64,000 bases of DNA, taken from NCBI GenBank assembly GCA_965237995.1, contig CBDEGO010000003.1, positions 372,001-436,000 on the forward strand. Reading direction: 5' to 3'. Source of the DNA: JAAELZ01 sp965237995. Lineage in GTDB: Bacteria > Pseudomonadota > Gammaproteobacteria > Arenicellales > Poriferihabitantaceae. The notes below the pieces were generated by a model. The model searched no databases. It was not told where the DNA came from and saw nothing but the letters and a program-made list of their open reading frames with translations. Shown piece by piece: positions 27,605 through 36,252 of the stretch (position 1 is its first letter; every line of letters starts with the position of its first letter). The translations under genes were made by a program, and so were the position numbers.

Positions 27605-29221
27605 ATGGCTGATTATCTCGATAAGCGACAAGCTAATTACAGCCCACTTAATCCCGTTCAATTCCTCACTCGTTCCGCTCAGGTTTATCCCAACACAGTT
27701 TCAATTGTTTATGACGAAAAGCAATATACCTGGAGCCAAACCTACACTCGTTGCAAACAATTAGCCTCAGCACTACGCCAGACTGGCATAGGTAAAGGAG
27801 ATACCGTCTCTATTCTTGCCGCTAACACACCAGAACTGTACGAAGCTCACTTCGGCATTCCGATGGTAGGTGCTGTACTCAATGCCATTAATTGCCGATT
27901 AGATGCAGATACTATTGCCTACATCTTAGAGCACAGCCAAGCAAAATTGCTATTCTGCGACACTGAGCTTGCTACAGAAGTAAAACAAGCGCTTGCCTTA
28001 TTAAAAAATAAAATCACGGTCATCGATATTAGTGATACTGCTGTGGTGAACGGTGAATTAATCGGAAGCCAAGATTACGAAACCTTCATCGAATCTGGCG
28101 ACCCAGACTTTAGTGATTTCGCTCAAATAGACGAATGGGACAGCCTAGCGCTTAACTATACATCAGGCACAACTGGCCGACCTAAAGGGGTGTTATATCA
28201 CTACCGCGGGGCTTATCTAACAGCGATGAGTAATATCTTAGAATGGGATATGCCAAAGCATCCGACTTATTTATGGACACTGCCGATGTTTCATTGCAAC
28301 GGCTGGTGTTTTCCATGGAGTATTGCTGCGCGTGCCGGCACTAATGTCTGCTTGCGTAAAGTGACTGGGGCACATATTTTTCGCACCATCGCAGATAATA
28401 AAGTAGATCATTTTTGTGGTGCGCCGGTTGTTCTAAACATGGTAATAAACGCGCATGATAACGAACGTAGAGCGTTCCAGCATAAATGCAAAGTAATGAC
28501 GGCTGCCGCCCCGCCGCCTGCTTCAGTACTAGAAAAAATGCAGCAACAAGGTTTCGACGTCACCCACGTTTACGGCTTAACCGAAACCTATGGGCCCGCC
28601 ACGGTATGCGCTTGGCAAGCAGACTGGAATAACTTACCTATTGAACAGCAGGCTGTGCAAAATGCCCGCCAAGGCGTGAATTATTCCGTTGGTGAAGCGA
28701 TCTGCGTAATGAACCCTGAAACGATGCAAGCCGTGCCACATGACGGCGAAACAATGGGCGAAGTAATGTTTCGTGGCAATAATGTGATGAAAGGCTATTT
28801 AGATGACGCTGATGCGAGTGACCAATCTTTCGCCGGCGGATGGTTTCATTCAGGTGACTTGGGCGTATGCCAACCAGATGGCTATATTCAGCTCAAAGAT
28901 CGCGCTAAAGATATTATCATTTCAGGCGGGGAGAATATCTCGTCCATCGAAGTCGAATCATGTATTTATGCGCACCCACAGGTAGCTGCTGTTGCTGTGG
29001 TCGCCAAGCCAGATGAAAAATGGGGAGAAACGCCGTGTGCCTTCGTTGAATTAAAATCTGATTTGCGCAAAGGAGAAACCCCGTTGGATGAAGCCGCGTT
29101 AATTGCTTTTTGTCGCGATAAGATCGCGCATTTCAAATGCCCCACTAAGGTCGTGTTTATTGAGTTGCCTAAAACCTCAACCGGTAAAATTCAAAAATTT
29201 GAGTTGCGCCAACACGTTTAA
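27605..29221 (+). CDS. Acyl-CoA synthetase (AMP-forming)
   Basis: 538 residues of the ANL superfamily. The P-loop-like LNYTSGTTGRPKGV, the LPMFHCNGWCFPW segment, the VYGLTETYGP adenylate motif, HSGDLG and the C-terminal catalytic lysine in TSTGKIQKFELR are all present. The sequence style (DMPKHPTYLWTLPMFHCNGW) is that of the DmdB/medium-chain fatty-acyl group. It activates a carboxylic acid to its CoA thioester; I cannot fix the acid. No dmd genes are adjacent. Confidence 0.9.
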   Translation: MADYLDKRQANYSPLNPVQFLTRSAQVYPNTVSIVYDEKQYTWSQTYTRCKQLASALRQTGIGKGDTVSILAANTPELYEAHFGIPMVGAVLNAINCRLDADTIAYILEHSQAKLLFCDTELATEVKQALALLKNKITVIDISDTAVVNGELIGSQDYETFIESGDPDFSDFAQIDEWDSLALNYTSGTTGRPKGVLYHYRGAYLTAMSNILEWDMPKHPTYLWTLPMFHCNGWCFPWSIAARAGTNVCLRKVTGAHIFRTIADNKVDHFCGAPVVLNMVINAHDNERRAFQHKCKVMTAAAPPPASVLEKMQQQGFDVTHVYGLTETYGPATVCAWQADWNNLPIEQQAVQNARQGVNYSVGEAICVMNPETMQAVPHDGETMGEVMFRGNNVMKGYLDDADASDQSFAGGWFHSGDLGVCQPDGYIQLKDRAKDIIISGGENISSIEVESCIYAHPQVAAVAVVAKPDEKWGETPCAFVELKSDLRKGETPLDEAALIAFCRDKIAHFKCPTKVVFIELPKTSTGKIQKFELRQHV

Positions 29222-29244
29222 ACTAAACACTCTCAGCTTAAAAT

Positions 29245-29883
29245 TTAGCCTAAAGACTGAATATATTCTGCATACACCTTTTGCACCGAAGGGCGTTGCA
29301 TCACTTGATTAGCGACACGCTGAATATTAGGAAAACTTTCAACTGGCGGATGCCCAAGCGATGCTTCAAGCCATGTTGTCAGAGTAAATAAATAACTGTC
29401 TATTGCGCCAAAGTGATCACCTAGCACCCACTGCCTGTCGCCGATAGCATTCTCTACCACAGTAAAGGTTTCAAGCAGTCGCGATTGCGCTCTGGCCATC
29501 ACGCTGGCCTCATCTTCTTTATCATCACAAAACCGAAATGGGTAATAACTCATTTGAAATGCATTTTGAATGGAGCTAGAGAAATAGAACAACCACTGGT
29601 GAAATTCACTACGCATTTCATCCACAACTGTTGGGGCCATTGCCATTTCTGGATGGCGATCGCACAAGAATGTTGTAATCGCGCCGCATTCATACATCGA
29701 GTTATCCCCCCATACCAGCACAGGAATCCAACCATTTGGATTGTGTTTGAGCATCTCGGGCGGGCGTTCTTCCTCCATGCTGATACTGACTTCAAGCAGC
29801 TCATAAAATAGATTAAGCTCTTCTAAGAGGACCCTCACGTGCATCGCAGCACTGTTTTTCGCGTAATAAAGTTGATAATCCAT
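29245..29883 (-). CDS. Glutathione S-transferase family protein
   Basis: 212 residues: an N-terminal thioredoxin-like domain (LYYAKNSAAMHVRVLLEEL, NPNGWIPVL, then the YECGAITTFL helix for the glutathione gamma-glutamyl group) and an all-helical C-terminal domain with the AIDSYLFTLTTW capping motif. It is closest to bacterial beta/theta-type GSTs, but the class and substrate are open. It converges with the acyl-CoA ligase with 23 bases between stops. Confidence 0.87.
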   Translation of the reverse strand: MDYQLYYAKNSAAMHVRVLLEELNLFYELLEVSISMEEERPPEMLKHNPNGWIPVLVWGDNSMYECGAITTFLCDRHPEMAMAPTVVDEMRSEFHQWLFYFSSSIQNAFQMSYYPFRFCDDKEDEASVMARAQSRLLETFTVVENAIGDRQWVLGDHFGAIDSYLFTLTTWLEASLGHPPVESFPNIQRVANQVMQRPSVQKVYAEYIQSLG

Positions 29884-29904
29884 AATAGTAATCAGTTAAG
29901 AGTC

Positions 29905-30156
29905 AGCAGCAAGTACCGAGTTTTAGAATAGCCCGAACAGGCAGTCCCTTGATTCATGCCCACCCAATCCAAATAGATCATTTTACTCATAACCTTCTAA
30001 TTGCACCTTCATTTGTATTCCCAGTGGTTTCTACAAAATAGATTTCCTACCCCAAAGTACCGCTTTTTTATTTCAAGGTAAAGACTAAAAAATATCTCTA
30101 GCTAATACGCTTTTCATAACTTGCATTACTTTACTTAGCGATAATTCAGACTGGCC
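29905..30156 (-). mobile_element. Decayed IS200/IS605 copy (fragment)
   Basis: This 250-base stretch matches, base for base with many gaps, the 3' half of the IS200 element at 56.24-56.8 kb. Shared pieces include AGCAAGTACCGAGTTTTAGA, TTTCTACAAAATAG, AAAGTACCGC-TTTTTTAT and CATAACTTGCATTACTTTAC. The reading frame is destroyed by substitutions and small deletions. It accounts for most of the 313-base gap between the GST gene and the dioxygenase. It shows that this IS family has been in the genome long enough to decay. Confidence 0.8.
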
Positions 30157-30196
30157 TTATACAAAGAGGACTCGTTTTTTGTAGATATTATATTCC

Positions 30197-31336
30197 TCAA
30201 GCATCGAGTGACTGTAATAAGCATTTATGTCGGCTCGACATTGAGTCTCGATCGACGTAGCAATGCCGCATATGGCGATCACCGGTTGTTATATCGAAAG
30301 CGGTCCGCCCGTGTAAGATACGGTAGTTATCCCATATAAAGCCATCACCAGGTTTAAGTTTGGTAATTAGGGTTAATTGCTCTGAGAAAATAAGTTCGCT
30401 AAAAAGCTGTCTCGCTCGATAATAACGATCCAACGTATCATGATCTAGCGTCGGCACTTGCTCTGTTCGGTTTGAAAAACGAATGCGCCTCACCTCACCT
30501 GCTTCGTCGACCTGAATCATCGGGCCGTAGTCTTCGAGTATCGCATTGTCTTCAGCGTGGCGGAAATTAGGCGCAATAGTCGTCAGTGCTTCGAACGCTT
30601 CAGGATCGATTTTTTTCAGTGCCATAGCTGCGCCAAAACCGTCCACAATAGTCGATTCACCGCCGTCAGCATCGTTGCGTATGCAGTGCATAAAAATATA
30701 ACCCGGTGCTGGTAATCGGTAAGGGTTATCGACATGCGGCCACAGCGATTTGGAGGTCACAGTCAGATCATAGGGATTAGGCATATTTCTAACATCAGTT
30801 ATTGTGCCCCAGTTGGTTTCGCGGGGAGGGCCGACCAATCGCGCAAATCTGTCCAGCTCATCTAACTCCAACGGCAGGCCTTCGACATAAGCGAAACCGA
30901 ATTGGGCAACACTCTGTATTGCAGCAAGCACGGTCTTCTCGTCGTCCTGCATGGCGGTGTAGCTAAATTTTCTAAAATCACTAAACGTACTGTCCCAATA
31001 GCTGTGCTGACCGGCTAGATCATCAGGACGACGTTTGTGCACGCTCTTGTATAAATGGTCACCAGTAAAAGTGCAGCTGTGCCCATCGGAAAAAGACACA
31101 CTTAATCCACCATTTTCAGTCACATTGGCCATTGTCAGCGAAGTATCCAGTGGCAATTCGTAAGCTGGCGGCATGCGCATTTGTGTACCAAGATCGCGAT
31201 ATTCTGGGTGTGTGGAACTCTCACGCAACCATAGCGGATGAAACACATGATGAGTGCCATCGTGCCAAAAGACAGCGACTCCTTTAGCTTGTAGTTCGAT
31301 TTTTTCGATCGGGCTTGATTGTGTAGAAGTGTGCAT
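30197..31336 (-). CDS. Gamma-butyrobetaine-hydroxylase-like 2-oxoglutarate dioxygenase
   Basis: 379 residues. An N-terminal DUF971-type domain (about 10-95, with VFHPLWLRES) precedes a TauD/TfdA double-stranded beta-helix. The iron motif is seen as WPHVDNPYR (His-x-Asp) and LHGRTAFD with the distal His; a C-terminal RHMRHCYVDRD holds the 2-oxoglutarate-binding Arg. Relatives hydroxylate gamma-butyrobetaine (carnitine synthesis) or trimethyllysine; the substrate here is inferred only. It is a single-gene unit. Confidence 0.87.
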   Translation of the reverse strand: MHTSTQSSPIEKIELQAKGVAVFWHDGTHHVFHPLWLRESSTHPEYRDLGTQMRMPPAYELPLDTSLTMANVTENGGLSVSFSDGHSCTFTGDHLYKSVHKRRPDDLAGQHSYWDSTFSDFRKFSYTAMQDDEKTVLAAIQSVAQFGFAYVEGLPLELDELDRFARLVGPPRETNWGTITDVRNMPNPYDLTVTSKSLWPHVDNPYRLPAPGYIFMHCIRNDADGGESTIVDGFGAAMALKKIDPEAFEALTTIAPNFRHAEDNAILEDYGPMIQVDEAGEVRRIRFSNRTEQVPTLDHDTLDRYYRARQLFSELIFSEQLTLITKLKPGDGFIWDNYRILHGRTAFDITTGDRHMRHCYVDRDSMSSRHKCLLQSLDA

Positions 31337-31738
31337 AGTGATCTATTTATCTTCGAGAGCTGTCAATGCAGCGCAAGCTTGTGCAGCCGAATTTTGAGTT
31401 GCATTCAAGCTAATTAGAAAGGTTATTTAGGTTTAATGCAAGTCTGCAAAGGCTTTTGCACATCACCCCAACCAACGTTTATTAATAAAACTTCTCAAAA
31501 CCAAACAGGATAAGGCGTGAACATTGGTGGTGTACTTCTAATTGAAAGATACAACACAAATGATATTTTTGGAATTTGAGGGATGTGTGCATGTACTACC
31601 ATAGATAGTAGTCTGCCCTACGTACCCTTAGCAATCCCATATAGAAGAGGTCAATTAAAGCCTCAAATGGGCTAGTGACTTGCTTAAGAAACACTGACAA
31701 GCAAATATTGTCTGGTACGTCGTATGGCACGCTAGAAA
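31337..31738. other. Intergenic stretch without recognised features
   Basis: About 400 bases upstream of the dioxygenase gene and beyond the terminator at 31739. I see no reading frame with family similarity and no repeat. The dioxygenase promoter must lie here but no clear -35/-10 pair was found. Confidence 0.4.
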
Positions 31739-31780
31739 TAAAAAAAACTAAGATGTTTGATTTGAAAACAAACATCTTAG
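31739..31780 (-). terminator. Rho-independent terminator after the cytochrome gene
   Basis: Read on the minus strand, a perfect 12-base stem (CTAAGATGTTTG with CAAACATCTTAG, loop 9 bases) is followed by a run of T. It lies about 150 bases past the dihaem cytochrome stop, with the left direct repeat in between. Confidence 0.92.
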
Positions 31781-31787
31781 CTTATTG

Positions 31788-31833
31788 TAATGACGTCCCC
31801 AAGGCGATGCGTACGAAATCCCACTATTTCAAT
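31788..31833. repeat. Left 46-bp direct repeat (DR-L)
   Basis: This 46-base sequence, with core CCCAAGGCGATGCGTACGAA, recurs at 39286-39331 in the same orientation with 3 mismatches. Similarity continues weakly for about 15 more bases. Each copy has a stem-loop just before it. The two copies enclose 7.45 kb. No gene covers either copy. Confidence 0.85.
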
Positions 31834-31927
31834 CTCAACTAAGGGATGCTTATCGTAAATCGACTTACTTAAGTCAGATCACTCCTATGTCCACATCATA
31901 TTAGAAAAATAATCTCCCATTCAAAAA

Positions 31928-33964
31928 TTAAATTGTTTTCAAATACTCGATAAGCGCTAGCTTTTCTTCTTCAACAAGCTTTCGACCAATTACACCCGGC
32001 TGTTTAACATTATCGAAAATATGACCCGTGTTATGGTTACCGGCCTCGCGAGTATCGAGTATAAACAAGCCATTTCCATAGTCGTTAGTTAACTCATATG
32101 ACTTAAGATCAGCGGTATCATTCAATGATTGAACATCTTTGTTTTGTACGATACCTAGCTTATCTGTATCGAACGACTGATTTCCTAACTGTACAAAAAT
32201 TGGTCGCTCACTCTGGATTGATAAAAGGTCATAAATATTAGCTATCGAGCCGTTGTGTAGAAAAGGTGCGGTTGACCAAACACCGTTCAAGGGACGCGCT
32301 TTATAACCTTGACCAACTTGTAAACAATTTGGGCGATTACCTTCGTAATCAGGCCTTTGCTGTTTTGGAATGTAGTTTTGTTCAAACCATTGCTCATTAG
32401 TGCGTTCTACCATTGCACCCAACGCTAAGCCAAACACAGATGTTGCACTGTCATTAATGGGCACAAAAACCAAACTAGGCTTATTCGAAGCTACATAGCC
32501 GCTCTCGTTTGGTGTTCCAAATAATTTATCTGTTACGGGCGTACAAACATCGGTGTTTAAGTTTAAACCCGTAGTATCAATCGTTCTTTCACCTAGAACC
32601 TTCGCCTGCGCTGGATCTGTACCGATTTCTTCAACGGGAATCACCACTAATTTAAGGAAAGTTTCCTTAGTTTCTTTAACTTGGCCTTTGTCTCGATACT
32701 TTATGGTTTGCCAGTGTTTATTACTCCAGAAATCTTCTGAGTTAATTGGTGGCAAATGACAGCCCTTACACTTCTGTTGGTACAGTTTTTCTCCCTTATC
32801 TGCTAACTCTTGGTTTATCACGGGAAATGCTGCAGGCCATTTTGGAGCCAGCAGGCCATTAAAACGGTCTCCGTTTTCCTTCGGGTGAGTCCCGCCGAGC
32901 CATTTTTCTATTTCCACTAAATTGTTGACCGCAACCGAAGAAGCAAACCTCTGTTTATCTGGGCCAGAGGTGTCCAAATACGCCTTTACCCCTAGGGCCT
33001 CTCCAGAATTACGGACTAAGGGTTGCATGATCGATGCGTCATACTGCACCCAATCAAACCACGTTGTTGTCCAAATTTGGGGGTAATTTACGGGTGCATT
33101 AATAGGCGCATAATTTTCAATGCGTTTCATATCAGCACTAAACACTTGATTACCGATTCGATTTAACGCATCTAAACGAGTATAACCCTCTGTCACATTA
33201 ATGATGTCGCTAGTGGAAGACAGTGCTTTAACGACCGCTGCGAGTTCTTTAGACAATCTAGCTTTGGTTAAGACGTTATATTGAGCCCCCAAAACGTTTC
33301 TTGCAAACCGATCATAACGGCCACCAAATAACGAAAATTTGCTGGCGAGAGCCGTCTGACCAATTGCTGCCCCCAAGGTTTGAGTAAATAGTCCGAGATC
33401 AATCATTGAAGGCCCACCATCAATGATATAACGTGTGTCTTGGTGTGTAATCTGACCAGTATGACAGGCCGCACAAGTAAATCCAGCCGCCAATTCTTTG
33501 GGGCCAATTCCTGCAAAATTGATGCTCTCAGTTTTAGCTATCCCAACTGGTAAGCCATCTGGGTTTGCTGGGGTTTTATCTTGCCCAATGAAGCCGAGCC
33601 GTAACATATATTCAGCTACATACGGTTTCTTCTTACCTAAAAATATCAACCAAGGGCTACTTTTAGGTTCCTCCAACGCAATTAACCAAGAATAGGGAAT
33701 GGGAATAGTCGCGGTACCTTGTGACACATGGTGAAACCAACTAGCATCAGGTCTATCCCAACCTTTTGGATTGAGGTCCACGGTTTGCATTGTCGTGTAC
33801 TTCGGCAATTTAGCAGGTCTTAATGCGTAGTCAAGACTGTTGATGGCCGCTAGAATTCGCAATGCAACATACAAGCCAATAAGGATCAAGATAAATGTTC
33901 CCCAAGACCATTTTGATTTGACTAGCCGCGTGACTCGGGATGGTTGGATTGATTGTGTATTCAT
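31928..33964 (-). CDS. RoxA-like dihaem cytochrome c peroxidase-family protein
   Basis: 678 residues. One membrane anchor (about 21-41) leads to a periplasmic domain with two haem c sites: CAACH (164-168) and CKGCH (399-403). A C-terminal LNGVWSTAPFLHNGSI segment is typical of the MauG/CcpA/RoxA superfamily. The length and spacing fit the RoxA/RoxB (rubber oxygenase-like) branch more than classical 330-residue peroxidases. It lies 56 bases after the catalase-like gene on the same strand, a pairing seen elsewhere, so both may handle peroxides or lipid oxidation. The substrate is unknown. Confidence 0.85.
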   Translation of the reverse strand: MNTQSIQPSRVTRLVKSKWSWGTFILILIGLYVALRILAAINSLDYALRPAKLPKYTTMQTVDLNPKGWDRPDASWFHHVSQGTATIPIPYSWLIALEEPKSSPWLIFLGKKKPYVAEYMLRLGFIGQDKTPANPDGLPVGIAKTESINFAGIGPKELAAGFTCAACHTGQITHQDTRYIIDGGPSMIDLGLFTQTLGAAIGQTALASKFSLFGGRYDRFARNVLGAQYNVLTKARLSKELAAVVKALSSTSDIINVTEGYTRLDALNRIGNQVFSADMKRIENYAPINAPVNYPQIWTTTWFDWVQYDASIMQPLVRNSGEALGVKAYLDTSGPDKQRFASSVAVNNLVEIEKWLGGTHPKENGDRFNGLLAPKWPAAFPVINQELADKGEKLYQQKCKGCHLPPINSEDFWSNKHWQTIKYRDKGQVKETKETFLKLVVIPVEEIGTDPAQAKVLGERTIDTTGLNLNTDVCTPVTDKLFGTPNESGYVASNKPSLVFVPINDSATSVFGLALGAMVERTNEQWFEQNYIPKQQRPDYEGNRPNCLQVGQGYKARPLNGVWSTAPFLHNGSIANIYDLLSIQSERPIFVQLGNQSFDTDKLGIVQNKDVQSLNDTADLKSYELTNDYGNGLFILDTREAGNHNTGHIFDNVKQPGVIGRKLVEEEKLALIEYLKTI

Positions 33965-34020
33965 AGCTTTCCTTCATGCTTTAATTTACTTTTAACAGGC
34001 CCGTTGGCGTTACATTAATA

Positions 34021-35208
34021 TTAGTTTGAACGATTGATTGCCGACTGGGTGTAGACTGGACGACGTAAACGATTAATCCCACCTAGAGGACGATGCTCAG
34101 TCAGAGCATGCCAAGGGTTAAAAGATTGGTGTTCGCAGTTTTGTTGTAACTTACTAGACAAGTCGATACCCTGAGGCGTGCGTATAGTAATTTTTGCAAC
34201 GCTGGTAAAGGGGAACTGATCTTGATCCCAAACACGTGTTACATCCTCAATGATATCTCCACCGTTTATTTCAGCTCCCTGTTTTCTATCTTCGTCTATT
34301 TGATCCGCGTTCAATACTTGAATCTTGAAATCAAGGCATACATCGTCTTTTTCGCCCATTGTAGATGCCAGTGCTTCATGCAAATAATTCTTCGTAGGTG
34401 GTGCGTCGAAAGGCTGTTGAGGTTTTACTCCATCACAGGGTTCTGCTGAAAATTTCATTACCCGATCAGAACCAAATAAAGAAGGGGCTGCGGCAAAATA
34501 TTGCACCTCAAGTGGATTCCTGACTATCTTGGTGCCAATTTTTGCAATTACTCTTCCTGTTTTTTTGAGATTTTCTATATCTTCAGCTGTCCAGTCCGCT
34601 GCTGGACTAAAGGCTGCTCTTGGGTCAGATCCAGAAGGGGACTCAATCAATGCGTTGGTTAATCGTTGATAGCTCCGAACATTTGGAAAAGCAAATTCTG
34701 GAGTGTTGATCATGAGAAAGTCCTGATTTTTATTTTCCTTATCGTCTGCTAAAACTGGCTCTCCAACATCCAGGATTTTGATCGCCATTCCGCGGCTGCT
34801 ATTTTTATTATTTTCTAAATCATGTGCTAGTTGTACCGATGCATTTGAATAGCGAATCAGAGCTTGATATTTTCGACCTGGAGTTGAAAACAGACCTACC
34901 CGAAGAGCAGGGTCGATATCTTGGATAATTTGAAAGTCGGTAACAACGCAGCCATGCGTCTTGGGATGAACACCGCGTAATTTTTGCCCCTTTTGTATAT
35001 CATTGAAAACAATGGCCCGCTTATTCTGCAGCAATCGAGTTTTTTTTGAAATATCTTGTATCTGTTCAGATTCACCATCAGGAATTATCTCAAAGTTATA
35101 ATTCTGAAAGGGTGGGTTATCTGATTGCAGTAGCTGATTGCAGGCACTAAGAAATAATCCTACTATCAACCCACTTGAAATAGACCGTGCTGCTTTATTG
35201 ACAAACAT
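34021..35208 (-). CDS. Catalase-like lipoprotein
   Basis: 395 residues. A signal peptide ends in a lipobox LSAC (Cys about 22), so it is probably a lipoprotein facing the periplasm. The body matches the small catalase-related fold: KTHGCV near the distal-haem position, ALIRYSNASVQ, RGMAIKIL, the DFLMINTPEFAF strand, and a C-terminal EHRPLGGINRLRRPVYTQSA where the proximal Tyr would lie. Full catalase activity is not certain, because this branch includes fatty-acid hydroperoxide-type enzymes. A CRP-type site lies 57 bases upstream. It is the first gene of the pair with the dihaem cytochrome. Confidence 0.8.
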   Translation of the reverse strand: MFVNKAARSISSGLIVGLFLSACNQLLQSDNPPFQNYNFEIIPDGESEQIQDISKKTRLLQNKRAIVFNDIQKGQKLRGVHPKTHGCVVTDFQIIQDIDPALRVGLFSTPGRKYQALIRYSNASVQLAHDLENNKNSSRGMAIKILDVGEPVLADDKENKNQDFLMINTPEFAFPNVRSYQRLTNALIESPSGSDPRAAFSPAADWTAEDIENLKKTGRVIAKIGTKIVRNPLEVQYFAAAPSLFGSDRVMKFSAEPCDGVKPQQPFDAPPTKNYLHEALASTMGEKDDVCLDFKIQVLNADQIDEDRKQGAEINGGDIIEDVTRVWDQDQFPFTSVAKITIRTPQGIDLSSKLQQNCEHQSFNPWHALTEHRPLGGINRLRRPVYTQSAINRSN

Positions 35209-35264
35209 ACTATAGTTCCCTTAGGTAATATAATGACATTGTATGGTGCTTTTAATGTGATGTA

Positions 35265-35280
35265 TGTGAGATTACTCACA
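35265..35280. promoter_or_regulatory. CRP/Vfr-type operator before the catalase-like gene
   Basis: TGTGAGATTACTCACA is a perfect TGTGA-N6-TCACA palindrome (extended arms TATGTGAG/CTCACATA). On the minus strand a TACAAT at 35238-35243 could be a -10 box. A start near 35231 would place the site at about -41.5, the class II activator position. Site identity is direct; the promoter geometry is inferred. Confidence 0.65.
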
Positions 35281-35502
35281 TAAGGATTGTAAGGAATGGT
35301 ACTAAGTTAAACCTGTTTAGCATCATGCTGGGGTGAATCCAATATTGAAAGTGGGAGAACTTTAACTACAACACAGAACAGACCCTACAAAATAGCATTT
35401 TGATCAGGCAGTTAAGCTGCTTATTCTTTAAAGGATTACTGCGCAAGCGGTTTCACACATAGGCAATACTAAGGAATAGAATTCATCTAAATAGTAAAGC
35501 GC

Positions 35503-36240
35503 TCAGATTTTCGCCCACATCCGACCTTTTCGATTCTTAAGTTTTTCACTTTTTTCGCCTTTCAACCTATCCCACAACTCGATCCCTGCGAACCGCTCGA
35601 TTTCTTCTGTCGGAACGAGAAAATCTTTCAAGTCTTTATCGGTTGCATCATTTGGAATAATGAAAGACCAAATTCGCATCTGATTTACTGAACGTGGTTT
35701 AGTTGTTTCTGCAAGTACCGATTTAAAAAATGCATCGGGCACAACCACATTTGAATCGCCAATAACTTCGATTGGCGATCCAATTTCGAACATGGGGCCG
35801 CAAATTGTATAGACTTCATCAAATTCATCTTTCTCCGCTAAGGTGCGAACCGCAGCTTCCAACTCCAACCAGATTTGACGATTAAACGTTGGTTTCTGTG
35901 GACTCATATTACTGAGTAAGAAAGTCTCACTGTTGATGATCTTGGAAGATTTCCTATCGGCACTATTGATCAAGTGTCCTCTATCATAGCCCGAACGTGC
36001 ATAGTCCATCAGAGAAGATCTGAATTTGGCGGGCACACGCAAATCCTCTCGAAAATTATCTAGGCGGTCAAAGTCTTCATCACTCATGTGCCTCGTGGCG
36101 TCATCAATGAGTTGCATTGCCCACCGCGGTTGTCTAAATAAATACGAGTAGCCAACAAGGAATTGGCGATTAAACAGCAATAGATCTGCGGTCGGCATAC
36201 CGTAGCGAGTTTCTGGTCTTAAGCTTGGTAATTCAAACAT
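35503..36240 (-). CDS. DNA/RNA non-specific endonuclease (beta-beta-alpha metal type)
   Basis: 245 residues with the NUC-family active site YDRGHLINSADR (DRGH at 86-89). It is followed by LLSNMSPQKPTFNRQIW, whose Asn coordinates the metal, and VYTICGPMF. No signal peptide is visible, unlike secreted Serratia-type nucleases, so it would act inside the cell. It starts 12 bases after a patatin-like gene on the same strand, which suggests the two work together. Cytoplasmic nuclease plus phospholipase is an abortive-infection-like pairing, but this is inference. Confidence 0.87.
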   Translation of the reverse strand: MFELPSLRPETRYGMPTADLLLFNRQFLVGYSYLFRQPRWAMQLIDDATRHMSDEDFDRLDNFREDLRVPAKFRSSLMDYARSGYDRGHLINSADRKSSKIINSETFLLSNMSPQKPTFNRQIWLELEAAVRTLAEKDEFDEVYTICGPMFEIGSPIEVIGDSNVVVPDAFFKSVLAETTKPRSVNQMRIWSFIIPNDATDKDLKDFLVPTEEIERFAGIELWDRLKGEKSEKLKNRKGRMWAKI

Positions 36241-36252
36241 GATAATTTCCCC

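Noticed and set aside
31788..31833. Repeat as the 3' end of a tRNA or tmRNA
   Set aside because: No T-loop (GGTTCGAATCC-like) or CCA end could be fitted on either strand, so it is reported as a repeat only.
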